Assembly: GCA_030704615.1 (NCBI GenBank)
Contig: CM060733.1
Location: forward strand, 41,170,001 to 41,230,000
Origin: Takakia lepidozioides
Lineage: Eukaryota; Streptophyta; Takakiopsida; Takakiales; Takakiaceae
DNA: 60,000 bases
Direction: 5' to 3'
Numbering within the stretch: position 1 is the first letter of the stretch; every line of letters begins with the position of its first letter. A program made the translations under genes and the position numbers. Positions 22,221 to 32,474 of the stretch are shown here, one piece after another. The notes beneath the pieces are model-generated. The model was not told the DNA's origin. It saw only the letters and a program-made list of their open reading frames with translations, and did not search any database.

Positions 22221-22740
22221 ATGACCTACAGCTAGTGTATCATGGGGGTGTTTCCTATTTGTTTTCCTTCCCGCATTCATGTTAGCTAGTTACCTTACTG
22301 TTGGTATTTAAGTATCAGTTTGCTTCAGCAATCTATCAGATTCCATCAACTCATCCATTCATTCCACAGCTTCACTCAGATCTCTCTACACAGTGTGAGT
22401 ATGAAGTATGTATCAGATTAATATCTATCAAGTATCAGGCTGAAGCCATGGAGTCTCTAATCTGCTCTACATTACAACTCTACTACTTGCATTCATCAAG
22501 CATCAACAGATCGTTCTTCTGCTACTCCGTGCTCTCCCTCTTTCTGCTCAGAGATGCGCTCTCCTCTTCATTTTCCCCCCGTGATGTCCGAAGTCCCCCC
22601 AAGAAGTGATCATTTTCCAGTCCTCGCTCTTTATCTTCCTACCCGGTGTTCTAACCGTTTCCCTCACTAACCGTCATTCGTGAACTAACATGTTCCATTC
22701 GCAGATGTTGTTCCCCACAGTCGTTCCCTGTCCTGCTATC
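22221..22740. other. Unassigned stretch with TATA-like motif
   Basis: No coding frame of note. A TATTTAAG motif at about 22305-22312 on the plus strand is followed by CA/CT-rich sequence, which could be an LTR promoter or chance. It lies between copy B and the downstream satellite. Confidence 0.3.
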
Positions 22741-22970
22741 CGTTCCCTATGGTCGTGACAGCTGTGTCAAGCTGTGACTGGCTGTGTGAAACTGTGACTG
22801 GCTGTGCGACTGTGTTGGGCTGTGTCGAGCTGTGACTGGCTGTGGCGGCTGTGTCGGCTGTATCGGACTGTGACGGGCTGTGTTGGCTGTGACAGCTGTG
22901 TCGGACTGTGACGGGCTGTGACGGCTGTGTCGGCTGTGTCGGACTGTGACGGGCTGTGTCGGGCTGTGTA
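22741..22970. repeat. GGCTGTGAC minisatellite, reverse of the CACAGCC type
   Basis: Ten-bp units such as GGCTGTGACG and GGCTGTGTCG fill about 230 bp. On the other strand these are the CACAGCC units of 3390-4640. It lies downstream of the polypurine tract of the Ty3 element, so it may sit in its 3' LTR. Confidence 0.85.
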
Positions 22971-22994
22971 CCCCCCCCCCCCCCCCCCCCCCCC
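22971..22994. repeat. 24-base poly-C tract
   Basis: An uninterrupted run of 24 C (poly-G on the minus strand) joins the satellite to the unique sequence at 22995. Length in long homopolymers is prone to sequencing error. Confidence 0.9.
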
Positions 22995-23108
22995 AAAGTG
23001 CGCTGTTGTCACCCCTAAGGCTCCTATTGGTCTCAGTCTGTGCAAAAATTAAGGGTACCCCACAGATCCCGTAAAAGTGCCTAAGTCCCAGACAGTCCTC
23101 TAATATTA

Positions 23109-23122
23109 CCCCTTCCCCTCTC
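23109..23122 (-). promoter_or_regulatory. Polypurine tract
   Basis: On the minus strand it reads GAGAGGGGAAGGGG, 21 nt past the end of the extra ORF. This is where plus-strand DNA synthesis would be primed, and the 3' LTR should begin just after it. Confidence 0.65.
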
Positions 23123-23143
23123 AAAAAGCCGTGTCCTCACGGT

Positions 23144-26100
23144 TTACTGTTTGGGATTTGTAACCCTTTGTGAGCGAGCACCCTTCTGACGGTTAGAGTC
23201 TCGTGAAGGACTCCGTGTGCGAGCCCGTGTCCTGTCACTGGTTGAGGGAGATGATTGAACACTACCTGGATATGTCAGTCCCTCTGGAGGCTGATATCGA
23301 GGTAATCTTTCAGGCATAGGAGACCCCCTTCGCTTCTTCTCTGCCATCTGAATTGCATAGTCCTCTGCCATGTCAAAAGAGTCCGATGAAGAAACAGTAG
23401 TATCAGAATCCTCGTCCCCCCTGAGGTGTTTTAACTATCGAACTCTAACTGGAATTCTCTGGGGCATACAATGTTGTCCCACCATGTCTGGAAGTTTAAA
23501 CTGTAAAACTTGTTGTAAGCGCTGAATTGCAAAATTGGTGAAGACCCTGAGCTCATTGTCTGTCCAGGTGAGTGGGGTACCAATGACTTGTGAATGGTGC
23601 AAGTATTTCCATGCCTCATGTCCCTTAAAGAAAATATCGTCAGGGCCAAATTTCTGTGTTGACAAATTGTTCCAGGCCGCATGAAACCATGAACAAATCT
23701 GAGAATCCTTTTGCATCATAACTTTTGCCTCATATAGGTACATATGAGGTGGCACTGAAGGTAAAACCCAATGATCCCCACTGGAATAACTCAGAAAGCG
23801 CGTTTGCATCTTCTGCTGCTCAATGTGATAACGTATAAGAAAACAAGCAGCGTAGTATAACCCGCAGCCCATGACAATACTTGCTACCTCTTTGGTCTTG
23901 GTATAAATGAATCCATGTACAACTTGGAAGGCAATTAATTCTTTCAACATGGTACTTGCCTCATGCCAGTACTGCGCAAAGTGATGATCCTCAATTGGTC
24001 GATTGTTCGGAAGAACTTTAGTCCTAGTTGCCACTGGCAGCCAAATGCGCATGATTTGATAGTAATGTGCCAATGACTGCGGAGGACTAAATTCCTTCCA
24101 GGCCAAATCCAACACAATGGGAATTTGGTTGAAGGGCATAATCATAGCCCGACTGTACGCCCGTGCAGCTGGAGTTTTAGGTGGGTTAAAAGCAGCATTC
24201 CCCCATACCTCAGGCTGTGGTGGCCGTGGTGTGGCTGTAATAACAACAGGGTCAGCTACTGGCACAGTGACTTGTTGTGGTGTTGGTGGCATTGGCTCTG
24301 ATACCATTGGCATCTCCTGCACCCCCTGCGAAGAAGACTGAAAAGCCAAAGTTCTCGCTTGTAAATAAGAAGCCATCAGCTGTTCCTCGGGTACACAGAC
24401 TCTCTTGTCGATATTTGAAGTGAGGTCCTCCACTTGAGTCTGCAGACCGTCTACATCCTCCTGTAACTCCGCTATCCTACTATAGACATTGTCTATAGTA
24501 ATTGTGGCAATGTTCTGCACTTGCAGTTTGAGCTCATTCATCTCGCTTTGGGTGAGCTTTCGTGGTGCTTTGCCCTCCACCGGCCCTTGTGCTAACCAGA
24601 CCTGCATAAGGTGGTTATCCACCAAGTTGCTTGTGGCACCCCTAAGAGTCTATTCCTCTGTGAGCCTGTACACATCTATCTGCTGCTGTAAAGCCTCCAT
24701 GCACTTCGCATGAGGTTCAACCAAACTCGCATAGGCAGCAGCCAGATTATTGGCTTCCTTCCAAGCATTGTTAGCCACGGAGAGTTCATTTCTATTTACC
24801 ATGAGCGTTTGTTGCAACTCCAGGATGTACCTCTCTTGGTCAGCTTCAACGTGCCTGTATTGCTTGAAAGTATTCTCATTGCGACAGATTGTATTCTTCA
24901 TATCGACAATGAGTTTTACTTGCTCAACATTCTCTGCTTCTGCCTTCGTACATCTTTCCGCTTGACTGTTTATTTCTATTGTAGCTTGGTCAAGCATAGT
25001 TGTGAGTGTAGCACATTGTATGGCCATCCTGTCATGCACTATCTGCAACTCCGTATGTAGTGCATTCACTTCTTGCAACTTGCTTTCATGCTTCACCTGC
25101 ATTTGGTATAGCTGTTGCTTATGTTCTTCGTGTAGCTGGTCTTGCGCGAGGCCTGCCTCAATCAATTGTTCCTTGGCCAATTGCAAAGCCGCTTCTGTAC
25201 TCTCTAAGTCTTGCTGCATCTTGAGAGTGACCTCTTCATCGACCTTGTTTGCACACTCAGTGGCAAGTCGAGCCTCAAACTCCTTCATGAGTTCCTCCCT
25301 CAAAGCTGCCAATTGGGAAGTTGGAACATGGGATTTGACATAAGTGCCCAACAAATTAAGTGTCCTGCTTATGGAACTCATAAGCATGGCCTGTTGAGGG
25401 TCATCATGGTGAGCTTGCTGCTGTTCTCCCTGATCCTCAACAGTGTGATGCCTCACGAACCACTCAGGCCATTGCCCCACCATATTTTCTTCCTGAACCA
25501 CTTCATCCGTCACAGGTGTTGCAGTGTCTTGACATTCTACCTGTGGTACCTCCGTCACAGGTGTGTGTATTATATGCACCGCAGGGTTTCCCCTGGACAA
25601 CCGCTGCACCTCCAGAACCATTGTTTCCCTGACCAGACCAGAATTTTCATAGAGAAGGTCCCCCTTCTCAATTTCTGCCACCACCTGTTCTGTAGTGGGA
25701 ATATCCAACCCTTCTTTCTCCAAATCAATTATTTCTGGTGGAACTGCATGGACAACTTGTGGTAACTCTGTGACAAGCCGATCATCTAGCTGTGATGGCT
25801 GTGATACTAAAGTAACTTCCTCTTCCCTCTCTGAAGGTCTTGCTTCCAATAATAGCAGCTCTTTGTGCTGCTGTGCCCCTTCCTGCACAAGAGCTTGGGA
25901 AACATTATCATGCGGTTTTCGTGAAGCCAGTGGATCCGCCACTACAGTCTTTCCCCGCCTCTGTCTCTTAGTCTGGGGTTGCCCTGCCAGTCCACCCTCA
26001 CTGTGTGAAGAGCCTTGCTCTTCCATTGCAGTGGTTTCGGTCTCAAACACTCCCATCTCCTTTCTTTCCCGAGCATCAAGTATGCAAGAATCAAGAATTA

Positions 26101-27199
26101 TTTGAGCAATGATTGGGCCAGACACTATGATAGGAGACTTTGCGGCAGTGCCCTGTAATCTTTTCATCTCCTCTACCAATGCGTTGTACATTATGTCCGC
26201 CCATGCTACCTCTTCTCCTCTCAGGGCTTTGAGTATTTCCTCTGTGAAGGATCTGCTCAAATATTGTTGGTTTTGTTTCATGGCAAACAGAACGTTCAAT
26301 ACTTGGCCCACCTCCCTTAGCCCTGGGTAGACGGCCTTGGTACAAGCATAACCCTGAGTTTTAAAGAAACTCCCTTCTTGGAATAAGTCCCCTATTTGCA
26401 GTCTTGCCCTGTGCTCCTCCACATGCACCTGACCTGATGGCAATTCAAACAATTGCTGTAGGTATAGGGGAGTAATTTCTAATTCAACTCCCTTCACCGT
26501 TGTTGCTCCTGTACTAGGCTCAAAGTTCTGCAAGAATTGTAACATGTACTGCCTATGGTGCAATGTCCAATCTTTGCTTTGCAATCCTTCTAATCGCAGC
26601 TCCTTCAGTAACTGTGCCGCCTGTGGAGTAGCAATCGTTTGTTTCTGCAGGATTGTGGTGCTCTTCACCCTGATTTCTTCCATTCCTCTCACTCTTTTCA
26701 TTCTAGACCCACAGAAAGGTTTTGGTTGTAACAATTGAAGAAATGCCTGCAGGGCACAAAGCATAAACGTATGGTTGCCACAAAATGCTATGGGTAATTT
26801 CTTGTAAGCCTGCGGGGCTTGCAAGCATCGTTCAAGAGAAAAGATCCGCTCTGTTCTTCCGTCCCTATGCCACTGCGTAAGTAATACTGTGAGCGTATAG
26901 TCTGTTAGTTCCTCCATAGCTTCAAAGCTATAGCATTGATGGCTTGTCCCGTCGAGACGCCCGTTACTTGGAACGACGCCGACTCTTGCGCTTAAAATCC
27001 CTCCAATTTCTTGATCCTGCTTCTGGCTTATGATTGGCTGTAACCGCTGTGACTGGATTTTAGATTTAATTTTCTTTAGTGGACTTTCCTTGCTAGACTG
27101 TCCACTAGGATAACACATGTGACAAGAATTTCGCTTTTCTGTACTTGCCGTTTGTTCCGTTGCCCTTTTTCCGTATTCATTAATGGGCCCGCCATTCAT
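23144..27199 (-). pseudogene. Extra ORF downstream of pol, coiled-coil rich (about 1350 codons)
   Basis: One reading phase stays open from 27199 to 23144 apart from two TAGs, at 24650-24652 and 23432-23434. The first part (849 aa) has a globular N-terminal half (LEITPLYLQQLFELPSGQ), an acidic Pro/Glu-rich middle and a long heptad-like coiled coil near residues 640-840 (ALQLAKEQLIEAGLAQDQLH and similar). The second part (396 aa) starts with another short coiled coil, then a Pro-rich linker and a Trp/aromatic-rich domain (PFNQIPIVLDLAWKEF). A basic Ser/Arg tail (RARTRSPSRDS) ends it. I do not recognise the family. A capsid-like, plant-mobile-domain-like or movement role would be guesswork. Confidence 0.6.
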
Positions 27200-27304
27200 C
27201 CGAATTGACGTGTTAAGTAGGTACTTTGACGGCCATTCTTGTCCTCTTTCTTGATGACACCTGTTCTTGCACTTCCTTCTTAGCTGTGTGTCGCGCCCTG
27301 ATTT

Positions 27305-30300
27305 CTACGTGTCCCTTTCTAAACTGGCTTCCGTCCTTTCTTCCGCCGGCCATTTCCTTGAAGTTATCCTGCGTCCACCTGTCACTGATTCTATGGATTG
27401 TGTAACCCTAGTAGGCTGTGTTGAGCTGTGACAGGCTGTGTCATACTGTGGTACGCTGTGATAGGCTGTGACACGCTGTGGTAGGTTGTGATAGGCTGTA
27501 TTGCGCCGTGCTGGGTTGTGATAGGCTGTGTTGTGCCGTGCTGGGCTGTGATAGGGTGTGTTGCGCCGTGCTGGGTTGTGATAGGCTGTGTCGCGCCTTG
27601 ATGGGTTGTGATAGGCTGTGTCGCGCCGTGATGGGCTGTGATAGGCTGTGTCGCGCTTGTTCTGCCCGCCCTGGTCATATATGCTCAGCCTAGCGACAAG
27701 TGCTCCATACTCCGTTGGTATCACTGGCGCAGCCTGTGACTGCTTTTGCGTTTCAACATGCAAATCATGCTGCAATGGTTTGTCATGGATACCACTGTAC
27801 CCCTTCAACTTATTGGCATTGACTCTTCCCAGCATCTCTTTGTTAATGGTTTGTAACATGGCGGTGTTGTTATCATACATCTTATGTATGACATAAGGTC
27901 CTTTCCATGGTGATTTAAGCTTAGAAGCTGTAATCTTTCCCTTCTTCTGCAACCAGAGAACCAAATCTCCCGTCTTAAAAGTCTTTAACTTGCCTTCATC
28001 AAACTGTTCCTTCCTCTTCATCTGAATTCTGGTCATATTATCAGCTGCATCCGCACGTACTTCTTCCACATGGTTTAATTCATGTTTCCTGACTTTAATT
28101 AAATCTTGCAATTCCATTCTCTTTCCCCATTCCGTTCTCATGGTAGGTAACATGAATTCCACTGGAAGTAAGGCTTCCATACCATAAACTAATTGGAATG
28201 GTGTATACTTAGTGGTGACTTTATATGAAGTCATGTATGACCACAAAGCTGTCAGCAGCTTTGTATCCCAATCCGTTCTGTTTGCATTGACTATCTTAGC
28301 CAAGATAGTACATAGTATTTTGTTGGTAGCCTCTGCCTACCCATTACCCTGTGGGTAATATGTTGTACTCTTCTTATGCACAATCATGAACTCTTTAGTC
28401 AATAATTCAATGGTCTCATTAATGAAGTGACTTCCCTGATCACTGATAAATTCCAAGGGACAGCCAAATCGTGTAAGTATGTTCTCATACAGGAACCTTG
28501 CTGTGGACTTGGCTGTGTTGTCCCTCAAAGCTTTAGCTTCCACCCACTTCGTAGTATAATCAATGGCTGTAATTATGTACCTGTTCTGTGTATTCTTGGC
28601 TGGTGGGTTAATTGGTCCAACAAAGTCTAGTCCCCATTTCTGAAATGGTTCCGTAGGCATTGTAGGATGCAAAGCCATCTTCCCAGATCTCTGCAAAGGT
28701 CCTAGCCTCTGACATTCATCACAACTCTGACAATACTTGTGTACATCTTTGAACAAAGTAGGCCACCAGTAACTTGCATGTAGTATCTTCCTGCTGGTAG
28801 TCTCTTCTCCAAAATGACCTCCTACCACTCATTTATGAACTTCCTCCAAAACTTTATTAACTTCATGGTGGTATAAGCATCGCTTCAGCACTCCATCTGG
28901 TCCTAGCTTATACATTCTGCTCCCTACCATAGTATAAGGTAGAGCCTTCATAGCAATTCTCTTTCTCTGCTCTTTTCCATAACTTGGTGGGCACTGACCA
29001 TGAGCAAGGTAGTATCTGATTGGCCACTGCCAATCTAACCAGTCATCTGCACTTCCCTGCACCTCCACTGCAAATAGACTCGCATCTGGTAATTGATCAT
29101 CTACTCCCGTGGCTGGTTCTCCTGTTGATAACCGTAACAAGTGATCCGCCACAAGATGTAGCCTCCCAGGCTTGTAAACAACCTCGAACTCAAACTCGGG
29201 CAAGATTATCAACCATCTTGCTATTCTTCCGCTTATCAGAGGTTTGTTTACCAGGTATATCAGAGCCTAGTGATCCACATAGAACATAAACTTCTTGCCC
29301 AACAGGTAATGCCTGAATTTCTTCACTGCATAGATCATTGCCAATGCTTCTCTTTCCGTTGTGCTATAATTTCTTTTGGCATTATTCATCAATCGGCTAG
29401 CATAGTACACAGGTGAATCTACCCTTCCTGTAACATTTTGGGCTAACACTGCTCCTAGTGCTTCTCCAGAAGCATCACAGTGAACATGAAATATTTCCTG
29501 CCAGTGAGGATTAATCAGCACAGGTGTAGTTGTTACTGACAATGTAAGTTCCTCAAAAGCCTGTTGACATTCAGGTGTCCATGCAAACACTGCATCTTTC
29601 TTCAGAAGTTTGCTCAATGGTGCTGCTATCTGTGCATACCTTCTGACAAATCTTCTGTAATAGCTGGTTTGTCCAAGGAATCTCCTTAGACTCTTAACAT
29701 TCACTGGTGGTGGAGAGGCTTTAATGGCCTCTGTTTTCCTGGGATCCACAAGAAGTCCCCTCTTACACACAATGTGTCCCAGAAGCACCCCTGAGTTCAC
29801 ACAGAAAGTACACTTCTTTGGATTCAGGCTCAGACCTCTCATCCTGCATCTGGCCAGACTGCTCATTCTTAGAGCTGTACACACTGAAATCATCCAAGAA
29901 CACCTGCATGAAATCATCCAGATACTCATGAAAAGATTCACTTATCACTCTCTGAAAGGTTGCTGGTGCATTACAAAGTCCAAAAGGCATGACTTTGTAT
30001 GCATAAGCACCCCAGTCTGTGATGAAAGCTGTCTTTCCTTGGTCATCTTCTGCCACTTGCACTTGATTATAACCACTGAAGCCATCCATGAATGAGTACA
30101 TCTCATGGCCTGCCACAGTGTCCAATACTGCTTTTGTGAATGGCAAAGGGAAAGGATCTTTCTTCGTACAAGCATTCAACTTCTTGTAGTTCACACAAAC
30201 TCTTAGTTTACCATTCTTCTTGGGAACTATCACAATGGGTGACAACCAAGTTGTATACTCTATTGGGTATATAAACTTAGCCTCAGCCAACTTCTTGATC

Positions 30301-30755
30301 TCTTCTCCAACCTTCTGTGCATAGTTGGGATTCATTCTGTACCTTGCCTGCTTGATTGGTACTAATCCTGGTTCTAGTTCAATCTTATGCTGACAGATTT
30401 CAGGTGGTATCCCTTTTAGATCCTCATAGCTCCAAGCAAATACATCTCTGTATTTGATGAACAAACTCTTAGCTTCTTCAAAGAATTCTGGCTCCAATTC
30501 AGCTCCTACTTTCACCATCCTCGGTTCCTCTTCAGTTCCCATATTCACTTCCCTCACCTGCTCATCAGCTGTGACTGTCCAACCAGTCACCACTTCATCC
30601 CGTAAACTCACAGTGGCTGGTTCCTCTATGATTTCCATTTCTCCTTCTCTTTCTTCATAGAAATGTGATGGGTAACTGCTGGTTTCCTCTTCAATTGGTG
30701 TTGCTGACACTACACCACAGCAGATACTTCTTAAACAACTTAGGCAGATGTCCAT
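27305..30755 (-). pseudogene. Ty3-type pol: RT, RNase H, integrase
   Basis: Reverse transcriptase: LSPIVIVPKKNGKLRVCVNY, GFSGYNQV, MPFGLCNAPATFQ, catalytic FLDDFSVYS. RNase H: FHVHCDASGEALGAVLAQ, TTEREALAMIYAVKKF. Integrase: zinc-binding HxxxH/CxxC part (CQSCDECQ), WGLDFVGP, a conserved FISDQGSHF, then a GPY module (WKGPYVIHKMY). Lesions: a frameshift near 29865 within RT; TAG after YVDH (about 29264-29266); TGA just before VVGGHFGEE (28829-28831); TAG in the NGQAEATNK motif (about 28334). The integrase tail runs into translated minisatellite. Its former job was to copy and integrate the element. Confidence 0.85.
27415..27665 (-). repeat. Minisatellite translated as integrase C-terminal tail
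   Basis: Ten-bp GGCTGTGATA/GGCTGTGTCG/CGCCGTGATG-type units are arranged in 30-bp groups, so the pol frame remains open and reads repeats of (A/S)RRDTAYHNP. The motif belongs to the same CACAGCC family as 3390-4640 and 22741-22970. Confidence 0.85.
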
Positions 30756-32322
30756 GGCGACATCGTCAGAGCTGGAATTGTACCAAATGTCACTCTAAAT
30801 ACTGCCCTAGTGGACATGTATGCAAATTGTGGGTACATCGAGGATGCAAAGGCTGAACAGGATGTGGTGTCGTGGAGTGCGATGCTTGCAGGGTATGCAC
30901 AACAGGGACGTGGGATGGAGGCTTTGGAGACCTATGAGCCAATGATGGGGGAGACACATCATGTTTGTGTGCATTTGTAATGCTTGTGCAAGCCTGGCAG
31001 CCCTAGAGAAGGGCAAAGAGGTGCATGGGGATATCATCAAAGCTGGAATTGTACCAAATGTCAATTTGAACACTGCCCTGGCAGCTCTGGAAAAGGGGAA
31101 AGAGGTGCATGGCGACATCTTCAGAGCTGGAATTGTACCAGATGTCATTCTGAACAAGACCCTGGTGGACATGTTTGCAAAATGTGGGTGCATCGAGGAT
31201 GCAAAGGGAGTGTTCAACACTATGGCTGAATGAGATGTGGTGTCGTGGAGTGCGATGCTTGCAGGGTATGCACAGCAGGGACATGGGATGGAGGCTTTGG
31301 AGACCTATGAGCAATTGATGTGCGACGGGGTGAAGCCCGACCACATCATGTTTGTGTGCGTTTGCAGTGCGTGTGCAAGCCTGGCAGCCCTGGAAAAGGG
31401 TGAAGAGGTGCATGGCGACATCGTCAGAGTTGGAATTGTATCAGATGTGATCCTGAGAACTGCCCTGGTAGACATGTATGTCAAATGTGGGTGCATCAAG
31501 GATGCAAAGGGAGTGTTCGATAATATGGCTGAACGAGATGTGGTATTGTGGCATGCGATGATCGCATGATATGCACAACATGGTTGTCATAGGGAGGTCG
31601 TGCAACTATTTGAAGGAATGCAAAAGAACGGCTTGAAGCCGAGCAATATCACCTTTATATGTGTTCTCTCTGCATGCAGCCACGCTGGCCTACTGAATGA
31701 AGGAAGACGCTGCTTTGATTCCCTGAGTCAAGATCATGGTGTTACTCTGACAGTAAAGCACTTTGGCTGCATGGTGGACCTTCTTGGACGTGTGGGACAA
31801 CTGGATGAGGCAGTGGACAAGATTAATAAAATACCCATAAATCCAGGTGCTGTGTTGTGGAAGGCCTTGCTTGGTGCCTGCAGAATCCATGGCAATGTGG
31901 AGATGGCTGAACGTGCAGCAACATCTATCCTCATGTGGGCTGAACAGGATGCCGCAACTTATGTGTTGCTCTCAAACATCTATGCTGCAGCTGGCAGGTG
32001 GGATGATACTGCAAAGGTGAGAAGAATGATGAAGGTCAAAGGGATTAGAAACAAGCTAGGATGCTGCTGCATTGAGGTTGGCAACATGGTGCACACCTTC
32101 GTTGTAGATGACAAGTTGCATCCCAGAATTAAGGAAATCCATGCTGAGTTGAGAAGATTGGCTGGGAAGATGAAGGAGGCGGGGTATGTGCCTGACAGAC
32201 GCTTTGTATTGCATGATGTGGGGGAGGAGGAAAATGAATTTTCTCTTTGCCATCACAGTGAGAAGCTGGCCATTGGTTTTGGCATATCCATGGGAAATGA
32301 TAGTGGGGTCTACCCAACATAG
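30746..32322 (+). pseudogene. PPR protein pseudogene (PLS class, E/E+ and partial DYW)
   Basis: Repeats such as VHGDIVRAGIVPNV, ALVDMYVKCGCIKDAKGVFD and MLAGYAQQGHGMEALETYEQ are pentatricopeptide units, which in plants bind organellar RNA. The C-terminus has the E/E+ region (GAVLWKALLGACRIHGN) and the start of a DYW deaminase domain (LCHHSEKLAIGFGI) but stops before the rest of it. It begins mid-protein at the edge of the Ty3 element. Lesions: frame loss near 30950, TGA at 31231-31233 (CGA in the parallel repeat at 31531) and TGA at 31567-31569. A partial unit of about 84 bp is duplicated around 31015-31140. It is clearly non-functional. Confidence 0.9.
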
Positions 32323-32474
32323 GTGAGAAGTCAGCCCATAATTGCACTTGACTGAAGGGGTGATATTGGACTGACTTTGGTGACAGTGGATGGAAGCAAA
32401 GTGCTGTCCTAATTTTGGGTTTGGGTGGTATGGCTGAACGAGATGTGGTGTCATGTTTGCTGCATGAATTCTAG

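Larger units (their letters stand above)
22995..30755 (-). mobile_element. 5'-truncated Ty3-type retrotransposon with extra 3' ORF
   Basis: Read on the minus strand: reverse transcriptase, RNase H and integrase (30755-27305), then a long extra frame (27199-23144), then a purine-rich tract. Gag and 5' LTR are absent, because a PPR pseudogene abuts the N-terminal side of pol near 30740. The integrase follows RNase H, the order of Ty3/Gypsy elements. The extra ORF after pol is in the position used by env-like or accessory ORFs in some plant lineages. Several in-frame stops show that the copy is dead. Confidence 0.8.

Noticed and set aside
24295-24306. GCTCTGATACCA, the complement of a tRNA-Met primer-binding site
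   Set aside because: It lies within the long coding frame of the Ty3 element (reading MVSEP on the minus strand), with no LTR edge beside it, so it is taken as chance.
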